NCBI RefSeq assembly: GCF_949628265.1 | Contig: NC_088789.1 | Span: 17,414,886-17,478,885, forward strand | Reading direction: 5' to 3' | DNA from: Cloeon dipterum | Taxonomy: Eukaryota; Arthropoda; Insecta; Ephemeroptera; Baetidae | DNA length: 64,000 nt | Shown: positions 1 to 12,722 of the stretch, one piece after another | Numbering within the stretch: position 1 is the first letter of the stretch | Layout: each line of letters opens with the position of its first letter | Notes under the pieces: model-generated | Seen by the model: only the letters and a program-made list of their open reading frames with translations | Databases searched by the model: none | What the model was told of the DNA's origin: nothing | Position numbers and translations under genes: made by a program

Positions 1-421
1 CTTAATCAGACAAGGAAAATTAATAATGTTCAAATTATTTCGGAAGATTCGTTTAAAAGTTGACTCGTATTAAAAAAAACCTCGATTTCATGAAAACAAT
101 CCTAGAAAAAATTAAAACTGTTGCAATACGCAAGACGTTACATTTCTGGCTGCGAAAGCCCTGAGAGCTTTTCTATAGGAAAAATCACGAACGTAAGCAT
201 CAGTATGAAAATTCCACGTGCCTAAGCAGATTCCAATAATGTTAAGTTTATTGATTTGCGACCAATTGTTAAGAAATTAGGGCAGTTGGAAATTTTTTGG
301 ACTTTTGAAATTAGGGAGGCATGGATCAAGAGGTCCAAAAATGACGGAATGTGTCGAGATAACACCAATAATTTTTGCCCAAATTTGGTTATGTAATTCA
401 CTCATTTGGAAACACTCTTAG
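1..421 (+). other. Intron of the Rab escort protein gene (partial)
   Basis: AT-rich sequence with no sustained reading frame. It ends in an AG acceptor at 420-421, so it reads as the 3' part of an intron of the gene whose last exons follow. I see no exon or RNA gene in it. Confidence 0.6.
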
Positions 422-1036
422 TTCGATCCTGGCTGCTGACAAGGAGCACCTGACCCTGCTCGAGTTTCCTCCTGATGAAAGCTCTGGGCCGGTTACCATT
501 GTGGAGGTTGGATCTCTCACGAACGCATGTCCACAAGGATTGTGTAATTAAAATCTTTGGAAACCAAACCTACTCTGATTCATGATTTATTTATAGACAT
601 GGTTCACATGACCACGAAGCAGAAGGGCAGCGCTGAGGAGGACCTGATGTCGGTGGCCAAGAAGCTGATGAATTTCCCTGGAGAGACGGACGAGTCTAAG
701 CCTAATCTCGTGTGGTCCATGTTCTTCAACATGAAGGACACATCAACTTGTGATCTTGGTGCCAACACACCAACCAATCTTTTCCTCACTTCAGGACCTG
801 ATCTGGACCTGGATTTCGACTTCGCCATTAAACAGGTAATTCAGCTTTTAAAATTATCATCATATTTATTAATAATAATGTATTTCTTGAAGGCGAAAGA
901 GATCTTCTCAAAAATGTATCCCGAAGACGAGTTTTTGCCGAGAGCACCAGACCCAGAGGAAATCATCCTAGACGACGACGATGAGGACAAGCAAAAGCAG
1001 CCGGAAGAGAAGGCCTCTGAGGAGCCTCAGGAGTGA
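422..1036 (+). CDS. Rep: Rab escort protein (REP/CHM family, Rab geranylgeranyltransferase component A), C-terminal exons
   Basis: Last three coding exons: 422-543, 597-835 and 893-1036, with introns of 53 and 57 nt. Splicing in consistent phases gives about 167 C-terminal residues. From knowledge of the family, the spliced frame follows the C-terminal part of vertebrate CHM/REP proteins closely: a V-x-I-V-E-V strand, then YMVHMTT, SGPDLDLDFDFAIKQ, and the tail motif PRAPDPEEIILDDD followed by an acidic end. REP presents newly made Rab GTPases to the catalytic Rab geranylgeranyltransferase subunits and delivers the prenylated Rabs to membranes. The unspliced frame would read through both short introns, so the intron calls rest on GT-AG sites and on restored similarity. 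The N-terminal GDI-like part lies outside the window. The gene converges tail-to-tail on the swm orthologue. Confidence 0.88.
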
Positions 1037-1481
1037 AGTCTTTAAGTGATAACAGCACATTTTGGCTTTGGCTTGTTGATGCATTCCGTTTCTGTTTAAT
1101 TTATCAAAGTACACCACTCTCTATTAATTGTTTAAAGTTTTACCCATATTATTGCACTCTGGTCATTTTTACCTATTTTTGTATGTTTTCTTACAAAAAT
1201 TAGCCACTCTCTGATTTGGTGCTAACGGCGTGTGTACTGTGTATTTTCCCATTGGGCAGCATGGCTCCTTTATTTATGAGATTTACGCGCTTTGATGCTC
1301 AAATATCATGAGACGCATTCATAAGCTTTGTTCAATATCATGAGAGAAAAAAGCCCTTAGAACTGAATTAAAAGCTGCATTTGGACCCATGTCAAGTAAG
1401 GAGTATTTCAGCTTATTGTGATCTATGCTTAAAATATATAGTAGTATTTTATTTGACTCGAGAGACATTGTGTAATCACCA

Positions 1482-1487
1482 AATAAA
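1482..1487 (+). terminator. Poly(A) signal AATAAA for the Rab escort gene
   Basis: A canonical AATAAA about 450 nt after the stop codon. It is the first one I see in the 3' flank. It implies a 3' UTR of roughly 0.45 kb. Confidence 0.5.
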
Positions 1488-1865
1488 AACTTTGAGCACC
1501 CTTCATTCCTTTTTTACCTGCTATAACCCTTATTGAGGGACAAGCGGACTCAAAAAATGGCCAGCTCCGTATTTTGCACATTTTAAATGTCACCCTCTGC
1601 TACTGATGAGCGGAAAACCGATTTTTTGGTCTCGTCTTGCAGCTAGAGTTGGTCCATCGATTTATAATTCAGAATCACGTTAAAAATTGATTTCAATTTA
1701 AAATGAAACAAGAGCTTGATAGGTAATTCAATAAGCAAGGTGCTTGCATGATGAATTTATTAAATCGTTTCTTCTGTCGAGTCAATTCCGTTCCGAGTGA
1801 TCATCAACAGAGGAACTGACTTGATAATAATCAATTATAAAATAGGTACAAAGTATGATCACCTA
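1488..1865. other. Intergenic spacer between two convergent genes
   Basis: Short AT-rich spacer between the Rab escort gene and the swm orthologue. It contains another AATAAA on the minus strand (plus-strand 1756-1761) that could serve as a distal poly(A) signal for swm. No gene is seen. Confidence 0.5.
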
Positions 1866-1871
1866 TTTATT
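1866..1871 (-). terminator. Poly(A) signal AATAAA for the swm orthologue
   Basis: TTTATT on the plus strand is AATAAA on the minus strand, about 176 nt downstream of the stop codon at 2047-2049. A second candidate lies at 1756-1761. Confidence 0.45.
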
Positions 1872-2046
1872 ACAAACATTTTCACCGCGGACTACATACA
1901 ACTTTGTGATTTTCGGGGGATGTGTTAACATAATTCATTTTGCCTTTCAAAAAGATAAACCAAGGTTCTTGCCACAAACACTGCAAGACGTCAACAACAA
2001 AATGGAAAAAACTTTAGAGATAGGTTTCAGCTGTAGCTGCGCATTG

Positions 2047-5000
2047 CTATCGCCTCCAGCTTCGCTCCTCGTCGTCCTCCTCCTCAGCATCAATTTCTTC
2101 CTCGTCCAACTCGATGCAACTCGTCTGAAATTGAAATCACAGCAATCAAGATAAATGATAAAATGTAAATTCGTTCAATATTAAGATGAATTTTATAATA
2201 AAAAAAATCAAAATTAAAATAATTTGACTCAAAGGTTGAGTGATTTTTTAAATGTTTAAATTTCAAATGAATATAATTTAATGATTCATTTAAAACATTT
2301 TATATTTAATTTAATTCAAAGTTAAACCGAAAGTAATGTGTGAAAACAGTTAATTTTCGATTTGTAACTCACATCCACATCATCCAGCTCAGCGTCTGCC
2401 TTCTCGAGCTCATTCTCCCGGTTCTGTCCATCGTCCTCAGGCTCGGCGCTCGCGTTGTTCAACTCTGCGGTGGCTGCGATGATCGGCGGTCCGCTCTGCA
2501 CGGCCCAGGTCACGCTCAGCGTGCGGTCCTTGAAGTGCTTGCCCTGGATGAGGGCCACCTCAGCGTCTTTGCGTGTCCGGAAACTGACCTCCAGCGACGG
2601 CGTCTGGTGGTCCGGGACAGTCTCTTTGATTTCCCCGAATTGCTGCAAAAAATTGGTGCTGAGTTAAATAAAGGTCTAGAAAATAAGAATAGAAAGACTT
2701 ACGGAGAAGTGCGCCACGACCTCTTCCCACTCGTCGTTCTCATGTCCAGACACGAGTAGCTTGGTCGGCCGGTGGTCCAACCTGGTCAAACCGCCGCGCA
2801 TACTGCCCCTAGCACCACGTCCTCTGCCAAAACAAAATCGAGAACTTACATTACAAAATTACTATGGTGTCTAAAAGGTGAAAGATGATAATTGGGTCAG
2901 TTATGAAATTTTGATGTAATTGCGATGAGAAAACAAATTTATTGGCGATTTTTTCCATTTGAAAAAAATGTTTAAATCATTTAATAATAGAGTTTAAGCT
3001 CAATTTATCTGAATTATGGTTTGTAGAAGATACTGTTCAATGAGAAAAATCGATTTGTGAGTGGGTAATTTTTCCAAAATTTCAAAATGGTTAGCTCCGG
3101 GATTTGTAAGTGATTAAAGATTGATTGAAGAGAAAAAACTAAACTTATTCTGAAACCTGATCAAATTTCCTTGCAGTTATTGTTTCTCAAAATTATATTT
3201 TGGTAAGAGAAAAAATTATTTTTTCATACCTGTACATTCCCCTGCCCCTGCCGCGCATGCGCATGGCGCCTCGATGGATTCCCGGGACTGGGGGTGGCAC
3301 AACAGGCTTCATCAGGCCGAGAGTGCTGGCTTCCTTCTTCAGCTCAGCCACCTTGAGCTTAAGTTCGGAACTGTCCTTGCCCTCCTGCTGGTGCGTGATC
3401 AGGTCAAGCTCAGCATCGAGAATCTCCTTCTGCACCTCCTCCTTTGTCTTCCTCACCGGAGGCGGCAGCTTGGCTTTGGGGGCGGGGGCGGCAGCAGCGA
3501 CAACGGCCGCCTGAGGAGCCAGGTCCTTTCTGATTGTCTCGATGCTCTCTTGCAGACTCTTGATTGTCTCCAGCAGCTGCTTCTGCTCGACCGGCTTCAG
3601 CGTGATCTTGCCCTTCTCCAACTTCTCGATCAGAACCTTCTGCTGAGTCAGCTGCATATCTAGCAGCTCCTGCTTCCGCTTCCGCAGATCAGCAGTCATC
3701 TTCAGCGCCTCCTAAACAACCGAAATTTTATTTAGTTATTTACAAAATACTAATTGATTTTAAATAATTCTGCACCTTTCTCTTCTCCTCCTGCCTTTTT
3801 TTAAGCTTTTCCTTAGCAAGCAAGATTTCTTGGTTCTTCATTATGGCAGCTGCAGCCTGAAAGACGAATGAACTAAATTAATTTAAGGTCCTCAAGGGTA
3901 GCTTCCATTCTTGAAAGTAAGAGGACAAAAGTTGGATGTTTCTTCGAGAGATTAGAATTTATTGTCTGCAATTATTGTTCAATGAATTATAATTTTTCAA
4001 ATTTGTAATTTTAAGTTCATTAGAAAAATCTGAAAAAAGTCCTTCATTCAAATAAGAACAAGAATAAAACACTCACCAACGCCTTGCTATTTTCTTGCAA
4101 AGCCGGGTCTGGCTTCTTGGCACTCGGGACGTAGACGTTCCTGTTGGCGTCGGCTTTCTCGCCGCCTGGCAGGAATTCAGCGTCCGACTTGGCCTTCTGC
4201 TGAATCAGGTTGAGGACTTTGTTTGAAGGCACTCCCAGTCTGTCCCTGACGCTCATCCGAGTCACAGGGGGCACGTTTTCGTGCTTGCTCTGCTGATAAT
4301 ATTAGTAATTAGCTCCCTAGATGTAATTCAAGTCTCACCTCAAATCCTGGTTGCTTCTTGCCGTGCCAGAACATCTTGATAAACCTATTGTTAAGAACAG
4401 CCTCGGTACTTTTAATGGCGGCGTTGGCCTCGGCGTGCGTGGAGAAGGTAACCAAAGCGGCCTCGGGGTCGCCCTCAAAGCACACTTGAATGTTGACGAT
4501 CTTGCCGAACTTGGCAAAATGGTCGTTAAGGTGCGTGATGTTGTTCAGACCACGCGGCACCTTCTTCAGCTCCAGAGCGCAGTTGGCCGGGAAGTGCTTA
4601 CGCGGGCCCAGCCGCTTGAAGTCAAACGCCTGCTGCCCTGCCAGGTGCAGCTTCTTCGAAGGCGGAGGGCCCGTCTGCAAAGCATCGAAATCCTTTGAAA
4701 AAATACAGGGTTCCTCTTCCGTAACGAGTACCTTTTTGAAGAATTTGGCAAAAATTACAAAAAATATTAAAAAAAGAAATTTGTCACCAAAAACCCTCAC
4801 AGGGTCCATTTTTGCAATTTAGCCCTGATGTTAAGACTAACTAAGAGTAGATACATTTACATTTTACGTAAAAAAATAAGAATTTAGTACCCGAAGAGAT
4901 CTCAATGAAAATATGAACTAGTAATGTTAAAATTCCAAAATCCTGCACCACATCATGTTTGTTTAACCTGGAATAAAGGTTTTACCTCGGCCAGGTCGCC

Positions 5001-8000
5001 CTCGTACGAAGAAGACTCGCTGGGCTCGAAAGAAGTCTTTGAAGAGTTGTCAGTGACTGGCACACTTATCAGTTCTCTCTGTGGAGGAACAAAGGGGGCG
5101 CGGAGTGCAGATCCGCGGCCGGGTCCGCCTCTGCCTCGGAACGCGGGCCGGAACCAAGGCATGTTCGGCGCGTCCGGATTGTACTCTGCAAAGCAAAAGG
5201 CCGAGTCAACAAATGAGAAAAAAAATTAACAGGTTCCAAAAAGCTCCTGGAATTCGTCAAAAAATAAAAAAGTTTCTTATGTTTCAAAATACTTGGCTGC
5301 AAAAAATTGTTTCAGAGCACTCTTGCAGTATTCTTTCTTGTGCAAAACAACATTTTTGAAAGAGTGCCAGATATAGACAACAAGGGTAGTTGTAGGCGTG
5401 CGTGACGTCATGAGTTTAGTAGATAAAAAGAGTTGAAAAAACAATGATAGTCATCGGCTGGTATAGCATTAAGCTCTGATTTTTATCGCTCTATTAATCG
5501 CACGTGACGTTCCAGCAGCCAAAAATGGAAAATCTCGACACTACAGGTGTTTAGTTTTTCCTGAAAACCTTGCGTACCTTCAGAACTGGTGAGCATTTTT
5601 TGCGTTAAACTTGTACACTATTGTGATGTGAAAATGAAACACCAGTTAAAATTAGTCTATCTACTAGCATTACTTTTAAGTTATAGACTGGACAAGTTAT
5701 TTTGAAAAACTTAACAGTCGTTTTAAAAATACAATTGTTGTTCAATCACGTTGTTTTTGGTACATATAGATTCTGTTTGACGAAACTAATCAATTGGTGG
5801 GTTTAGATTTTCAGAAACAAAATTTAATTATTACATTTAGGTCAGTTTAGGCCACTTTACACTACAAAAATTTTAATTAGACTAAAAAACATACTTGTAT
5901 TTTAAAACTGAAAAATTCGATTTATTTTTCTTATCTAAAATTTTACCAAAAATTATACATCGCTTGATTAGTCTCGTATAGGAGAATCTTTAAACCAAGT
6001 TTCACAATGATTGGACAAATATTGTCCGTTTTTAAAAGATTATTAACATGGAAATTCCCGTAAGACACCATACTAAAGTTTGACTCCAATGCCTCATCTA
6101 CAGATTATTTTAACCAATCATTTTTTAACCTCTGATCAGCACATCTCGTGAGCTATGAGCTCACCAGATCCAAAAAACACTGCCGAGCGGATACCATGGG
6201 GCCCGAGTGGCCGCAGTGGAGCTTGGGCCCAATGTGGCCATCTTTTCGACTCCCCGCACCAAGGTCTTTTATTGAAACGCCAGACATTTGTCAATAAAGC
6301 CGTTGGAAAGGTGCGAAAACCAGCAAATGGTGAGTCGGCGCCAGTGCGCCTCCCAGCCATTTGAGCATTTCGAGTCACTAAATAATGGACCTTTTGCCAT
6401 CTCTGACATTGGGCAGCCAGAATTAGATCCCCAAACTGCTCAAATATCTCCCACTGCTTTGACACTCCTAAAAATGCCTTAACGGTCTTAACAATGCGAG
6501 CCAATGGGCTGCTAAGACCAATTTTCTCCTAATACCATGAAATTAAATTTCGGAAGATACGCAGGGTTATTTTGTGAATGAAAAAGGTCAAATTTCCAAT
6601 TAATTCGAAAACCAGTGCCAAATTTCGGAATCCTATTGCCAATGGAAAGAGCAGAGAAAGCCACAAGAAGTGCCCTATGAAATGGAATGGTATGGCATGT
6701 GTGTGAAAAAGAAAAGTTTGTCTCGAGCCAGGTGGGTGACAAAACAAATGAAAGCACTAGCAAGGTGCGAGAGCGAGCGAGTTTGTCTCACCGGCCGAGG
6801 CTAGAGCCGTGGCTAGAGGAAGGGCAGGCTGTTCGGTTAGGACGCCGCCGCGTCCCGCCTGTGGCCTTATCGGGACAAACGCGCTGGGGGCAGCTCCCGC
6901 CCCCCTCGCGGCCACCGGCATACCTTGAGGCGTGTAAGACAGGCCGGGCATGTTGTCCACGATCACAGGGTCGGCGCCGTGGTCGAACTGGCACAGGTCG
7001 CCGCGCATGCAGTACCCTTGTTCTGAGAAAAAATCAAACAGAAACATTACCAATTAACTAGAGAGTTGTCAACTACAAAGTGGCGAGAGTTAATAACTGC
7101 CGTTTTTTCTACTTTTTAGTAAAAAGAGAGAAAAATCGAGAGAAAACTACATTTGCACACAAAACAGAAATTTCGTTTCATTAATTTGTTAATTAAAAAA
7201 AAACGTGTGCGAGAAACCAAAGAAAAACTAACCAGCTAAAAGGATATAGAAAAAAATATTTTCATGCCTATGAAAATCAATAAAAAAATTGTATACAGTT
7301 AAAAGAAATATTTAACATGTGAAATAATTTTAAAGCAACTTTAATCAATTTTGCATAGTTAAATTAAAATATAGACAAATAAAAAACAATTGCTCTAAAC
7401 TATCTGAGCTAATTACTATACATTTCATCTTCATTTTATTTTAATAAAAATTACCTATTGATTTTTCTCCTAAAATACTTTCATGAAGAAAATTGAAGAC
7501 GTATGATATTATAAATCTTAATTCTTTTTCAAATCTTTCGGCATTAAAATTATGCATATTCCCTACATTATCAATAAATTTTAATTGCCAACTCACCGTC
7601 AAAGTCTCTGCACCGAGTTTTGTACACATTGCCGGTGGCAGCGGTGGCCACAGTGGAAGCGACGGCCGGAGCGGCGGCCACCACCTTCTTGTTGGGCGAC
7701 ACGACAACAGACTGGATGCTCTGTGACGAGGTGGTCAGCCGCATATCCACGTCGCCGTGGTTAGAGTCCTGCGTGGGCGTGTTGGCGCCAGAGTTAGGCT
7801 CTGACTTTTTGGCGGTGGCTACCGGCGACTTTGACTTAGAACGATAGGCGCGCGAGCGGTGCTTGCCCGCCGGGGGAGAGTGGGAACGGTTCCTCGCCGG
7901 GGATTTGGACCTACTTCTGTAAAACCAAAAAGAAGAGTAAAAAATCTGTCCACATTTTTAATGCAAATAAAAAAAATCAAGTACCATTTTTCCCACAAGT

Positions 8001-9325
8001 ATGAAAAAACGTCAAGGCCAAGATTTATTTAAAAATTATGAAATTAGTTTCAATAAATATTTAGTGACATAACACAGTTTGAATTTAATGAGCAATATAT
8101 TATTTACAAATGCCCATTTTTCACATTTGACAGCTTTGAATTTTTATCAAAAATTAATTTAAAAAAATGCCAATATTGAACTTAAAAATATTCTTGGAGT
8201 TAGTTTAGATCGTTTAGATACATTTTTAACCATAATGAGTTAAATAATGTGGAAAAATGATTTTTATGTTGTGTTTCCGACCGGTTTCTTCCCCTGGAGT
8301 AAATAAACTCAAGCATTTTTTAAATATTGGCGAATTTTTTACTTTTTACTAACATTAAAAATTGGGAAAACTGCAAAACTAATTATGAAAATGTTTTAAT
8401 CATTTGAAGTTATGTTTTCGGTAAAAGAGCTTTTCCAGTAACTTTTGACTATCCCCTGAAATAGAAGCAAGAAGTATAATTTGATAACTATCCCACCTTC
8501 GGTCCCTGCTGGCATCCCTTCTCCTGGGGGAGATCTTTCGATCTCTTCCCCTCCTGTTCCTGTCCCTACTCCTGGACCTTCGCCTACCCTCCCACGACCT
8601 GGATCGGGAGCGAGAGCGGCGTGAGGCGGGCGACGGCGACCTGTGTCTGCCTCTTCTCGATGGCCTCTCAGCCGGCCTCTTACGCTCAGACCGGTCGACG
8701 GCATCAACTCGGTCCTTCTTCGGCTCTGAGGCTTCCTTTGGCTTTTCAGGCTCAGATTTCTCCTCTTTTACTTTAATCTGGAATTATGAGAGTCGTGAGT
8801 GAAGTTATGCTCGTTTAACATCGAGGAATTCCTCACAGAAGGTCTCAATTCCTCTCGGAATTCAGTTTTTGAAACGATATGCTCTTCTATCCTCTCAGGG
8901 GAGCCGCTGGAATTCATGGCTAGAAGTTCGTCCTCCTCATCTTCCTTGCTCTCCCCCAGGTAGCTTTTGTTGTTTAGAGCCTCTAGCAGGATTTTCACAA
9001 ACGATTTGGTTTCTGCAGATAATTATTACATAATTAGAAATTCAAATATCATGTGCGGGATTGAAAAAACCTTTTTGAAGAAAGACGTCAAGTGAGTTTT
9101 CTATGGAGGCCTGCAGCTCGGGCACCGGCTTCTCTTTCTTGACCAGAGCCAACACATACTTGGCCAGCGCAACTGGGTCTGCATCGCATCTGAGGGGGGT
9201 CGACCAGAGTTAAAATTAGTCCAGCTCAAAAATATTGGGACGAAGCCCGGAAGATAGGACGCTTACAAAGGCCGTAGCTTTTCTGTCAGCCACAATTTCA
9301 GCGCCTCCTGATTTTCCACCAGCAT
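2047..9325 (-). CDS. swm: RNA-binding protein 26/27 orthologue (Swm): PWI-like fold, CCCH zinc finger, two RRMs
   Basis: Fourteen exons in consistent phase: 9325-9267, 9189-9071, 9012-8837, 8777-8497, 7916-7597, 7022-6792, 5185-4986, 4674-4339, 4292-4077, 3856-3776, 3711-3230, 2823-2703, 2642-2373, 2124-2047. The product is about 989 residues, near the size of human RBM26. In order: an N-terminal PWI-like domain (residues 1-70) starting MLVENQEALKLWL; an Arg/Ser-rich region (about 150-230); a CCCH finger with C314-x8-C323-x5-C329-x3-H333; RRM1 (about 496-570) with ELKKVPRGLNN; a Gln/Glu/Lys coiled coil (about 645-790); an RG-rich stretch; RRM2 (about 855-930); and an acidic tail ending in ERSWRR. 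In other animals the family binds poly(A) RNA and works in nuclear RNA surveillance and export. The start ATG is the first supportable methionine of the PWI segment; 5' UTR exons are not resolved. Acceptors at exons 8 and 9 are ambiguous (see findings). Confidence 0.93.
5186..6791 (-). other. Longest swm intron (about 1.6 kb)
   Basis: Lies between the exon ending the CCCH-finger region and the short YNPDAPN exon. It contains a perfect CRE palindrome (TGACGTCA, 5403-5410), a CACGTGACG element near 5502, and a relatively GC-rich block around 6150-6510 that is open for 122 codons on the minus strand. I see no homology in that frame and do not call it a gene. Most other swm introns are much shorter than this one. 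Confidence 0.6.
7023..7596 (-). other. swm intron splitting the CCCH zinc finger
   Basis: AT-rich intron of 574 nt that interrupts the finger between its first cysteine (residue 314) and second cysteine (323), in phase 1. No other feature seen. Confidence 0.7.
7917..8496 (-). other. swm intron within the Arg/Ser-rich region
   Basis: AT-rich intron of 580 nt in phase 2 that splits an arginine codon in the RS-rich segment. No other feature seen. Confidence 0.7.
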
Positions 9326-11179
9326 GATGTGTTCACCCCCGCGATGGAAATTGCCAGAGTCACTTGCTAAACTGTAGATAGGATGGAGAAAGTGCAGAAT
9401 GCGTGCGTCTCACCAAAGCACCCTTTCGGACCGGCCACTGGGGTGCGTAGGGGAAATTAGGCCAACTTAATTGAACAACAGGCGCTCGCGGAAAAATAGT
9501 TTATCAGCTAGAAAACTCGCGTATCCGACACCTTCACTGCAGCTTGGGCAAAAAGTTCGTCATTTCTGTCATATGGAAAAAACAACACCAGCCATTTGCA
9601 ACGCGCCTTTACTGACCCCTGGCGGCTAAGGGCCAGAACAGGCCACAATGACCAGGGGACGGCTTTACGCGAGAGCAGCAAGGATTTGAAAAAGCGCCAT
9701 ATTGATTTTTACATTAACCTGGATCACAACAATGGTATTTATGATAAACATGACGGTGAGTCTTCTCCTATCATTTGATAAGGTAAATCTTGCCAAAATA
9801 GCTGGTTGTTCATAATATTCAATACAGATGGCGTTATGGTGTTTGAATTAGAGCTTCTAGAAGAACAAAGAACACGCCAATTCACAAGGGGCGGCATTTA
9901 TTTTTAAGGCCTGGGATCTTTTCGACGATAAGGGAACGGCGACGTTTCAAATCTTTAATTTTGGTAGTTAATGTTTATGGTCAGCTTTGGGGTCTGTTTA
10001 GCCTTTATGTATATCTTTTAATTTTCTGTCACAAAAAAAATGCATGGAGGTGGCAACAGTTTAATTTTTTTCCACTATTTGGAACTTAATTTCCTTAATT
10101 TAATTAACATGCAAATATATCACATACTGAACTTTTTCTTTACGTGTCTTGAAATGAGTGGAAATACAATAAAAGTGCAGAAAACGTTAAATAAAAACAA
10201 TTAATAACAACTTATGGAACGCACTTAAGGGATAAAAAGAGCTGTTTTGTTCTCTCATATCCGGCAGAGCAAATTGCATGGCGAGTTTATTATACGTGTA
10301 TAATTTCATTGAAAGCCGCTGACAACAATTTGTGTGGCAAAGTCTGCGTGAAAAACGCGTCCACACGCACAATTTTGTGTCATGAGTCGGCCACAATATG
10401 TAATTTAGTTCGTTCACAACAATTTCGCGAGTCAGTTGCGTTTCGTTGTCTGATGCGTTTTAAATTAAAAAGCAGCCCCCAGGTTTTTTTGTGTAGAAAA
10501 CGAGCTCAATTCATTGCATTGAGCAATTGCCCGACATAATAAGTCTTTAATGGTTTCAGGCAGTGACCGCAAAGAAGCATTTTACTTCCCCTCTTGGCGG
10601 CCTGTTGGCGGCGGCCGCCGAGAGCAGCGCGTTTGAAATAAAAGGACCTAAACAAAGCCATAATCACCCATTTCCGACACTCATTATAAATCGTTTTTCA
10701 TCCCAATGCAACCAACTTTTGCTTCCATTCTCCGAAACCACGCACGTCCCTTGTTTTCTCCTTATATTTTTATTATTGTGTATGTTTGTCGAGAGCGCGA
10801 GATGCCGTTTGATAAAAGCCAATAATTATCATTATCATTGCACTGTGCAGCATTTTTCTTTTATCACCGCCGCGCATCTCGTGCTTATTTGCCTGCGCAC
10901 TATTTGCAGCGGCGGAACCACAGGGGTTTGATTCTCCGATTTGATGCTTATAATTATTTCTCCCAAAACCAGAGTTAAATCTAATTTTTGGCCAAATTCT
11001 ATCTACGAAAATATCATGAATAAAATTAAATTTTTAGCAAGGAAAATTTTCTTGAATAAATTGAATATTTATAAAACTACACGACAACACGAGTTTTGTT
11101 CTTTTGACGAAAATTTTTTAGACCTCTCAAGCAATGGCATGAAATTAGTTTTTGGCTGTGCTGATCAAGTGATCACTAC

Positions 11180-11450
11180 CCAAGGGTCAAATTAGGTTAA
11201 CTATACTGCCGAATCGGTTAAATCACTCTGTCCACGATTGACAAGATGTGCTTAAAAATGGCGTTTTTCGTTTTTTGAACATATATTTAGCAACTGATTC
11301 TAGAGAAAAAACGGCTCTTTGGCGGAACGACGGCAGTGCCACAGGGACAAAACTTACTTACTTTGCTGGCTGACTTACCTTCTCGTTTGACTCCCGCTGT
11401 GACGCTGCTGTCGCTACGTTAATGAGCCAATCAGTGAACCATTCTCTCAT
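11180..11450 (+). repeat. Dispersed repeat family C, copy 1
   Basis: Begins with AGGGTCAAATTAGGTTA and contains GACGGCAGTGCCACAGGGAC, a near-complementary GCTGTGACGCTGCTGTC, then GAGCCAATCAGTGAA. The same order occurs at 37925-38205. No coding capacity, so a MITE-like non-autonomous element is the simplest reading. Confidence 0.55.
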
Positions 11451-12587
11451 TTTCGCACATTTGGCTGATATAGGTTTAAAAACAAAAACCGCCGAGATTA
11501 CAGTTCATACGTTTCCGCCGCAAATTTCGGCACATCGTGTCGAATTGTTGACCGAGTGATTCGGCTATCTATAACCTATTTTAATCATCAGGATTAACAA
11601 TTTTTTTTGTTTCAAAAAAACTGAAACGAATTACTCAAGAGGGTAAAATAGACTAAAACGTTTACATTTTTTAAAAGAAAACACAGCCCTAGTAATTACT
11701 CAATTTTAAATTGCTGGGATTCCCACATCAATGACTCTAGCCGGAATTTCACGAGTGAGAAAGCAGCGAAATTGCTGTCAAGAGGCACGGTGATAACTCG
11801 AAATGCGTTTTATATTCGACTATATAAGAGAATATAAGAAGTGTCAAAAGAAAGGAAGATAAATTGCCGCGAGCACGCTACTAGCGTTTCGCATCTGATA
11901 TTAAATAAATTTATTTCTTGCTAGCGCAGGAGGAAGTGCAGAAACGGCGAGTGCACATCCACCGGCCGCAAGTCATGCAAAGTCCCACGTCGCACCATTC
12001 AGCATTGTGTTTGTGTTGAGTGAGTGTGCGATCCGTAATTTGTTTGTTGAGTGCGCGATCTACAGGCAGCAAATAAATATAAAACTTACCGCTATTCAAT
12101 TTCATGCATAAATCATTGTCAATTTAAAATTAATTCATGTCACAGGAAACGAAATTATTAATTGACTTTTATAACGGTAAGATTTTAGCTGCATGGAAAT
12201 CTCACAAGGAATCCTGGATATCCTGGATATCGACAGAAATTAAAAGTAATTTTTTGCATCAGATGTGTAGATTTGTATGATATTATTGAAGAAAATGGAC
12301 AATTAGATGTTTCTATCAAAAGCACCATTGATTAGCTATTGTAGGCAAACCTTAGTATAGGGTCTTATGGGGGTTTCCGTGTTAATTTTCGAAAAAAGGG
12401 TTTTTCCAATCCTTGAGAAAATTTTCAGTTTTTCCAAAAAAATATTGTTAAGTCCGTAACTCGAAAGCATTAAATAGTAGATAGAAAATTTTTGACTGAT
12501 TCATATATTAACATCACAAAAGTGTAGAGTATACGTTCGATGTCCCAAAATGTATGATATATATTAATATGTTATAGGAGTGGTCAG

Positions 12588-12722
12588 TAAAAACGTAAAA
12601 TTTGACTTTTTCAAGCACATTCCAACATGAGCAATGCCTTGTAATTAAATTACCGGGGAAACACACCCCTCTTTCAAAATTCACATGAATTCTCAGTGAG
12701 AAAGTCAAATTTTACAATTTTA
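12588..12722. repeat. Imperfect inverted repeat (26-nt arms)
   Basis: The arms at 12588-12613 and 12697-12722 are complementary at 23 of 26 positions around a loop of about 83 nt. The loop is long for an animal pre-microRNA, so a short foldback element is more likely than a microRNA gene. Confidence 0.5.

Noticed and set aside
1855..2154. 99-codon plus frame between the two convergent genes
   Set aside because: Overlaps the last swm exon in antisense and has no recognisable features.
2340..4822. Plus-strand frames of 100-139 codons
   Set aside because: They lie opposite swm exons whose protein matches RBM26/27; the antisense products have no recognisable features.
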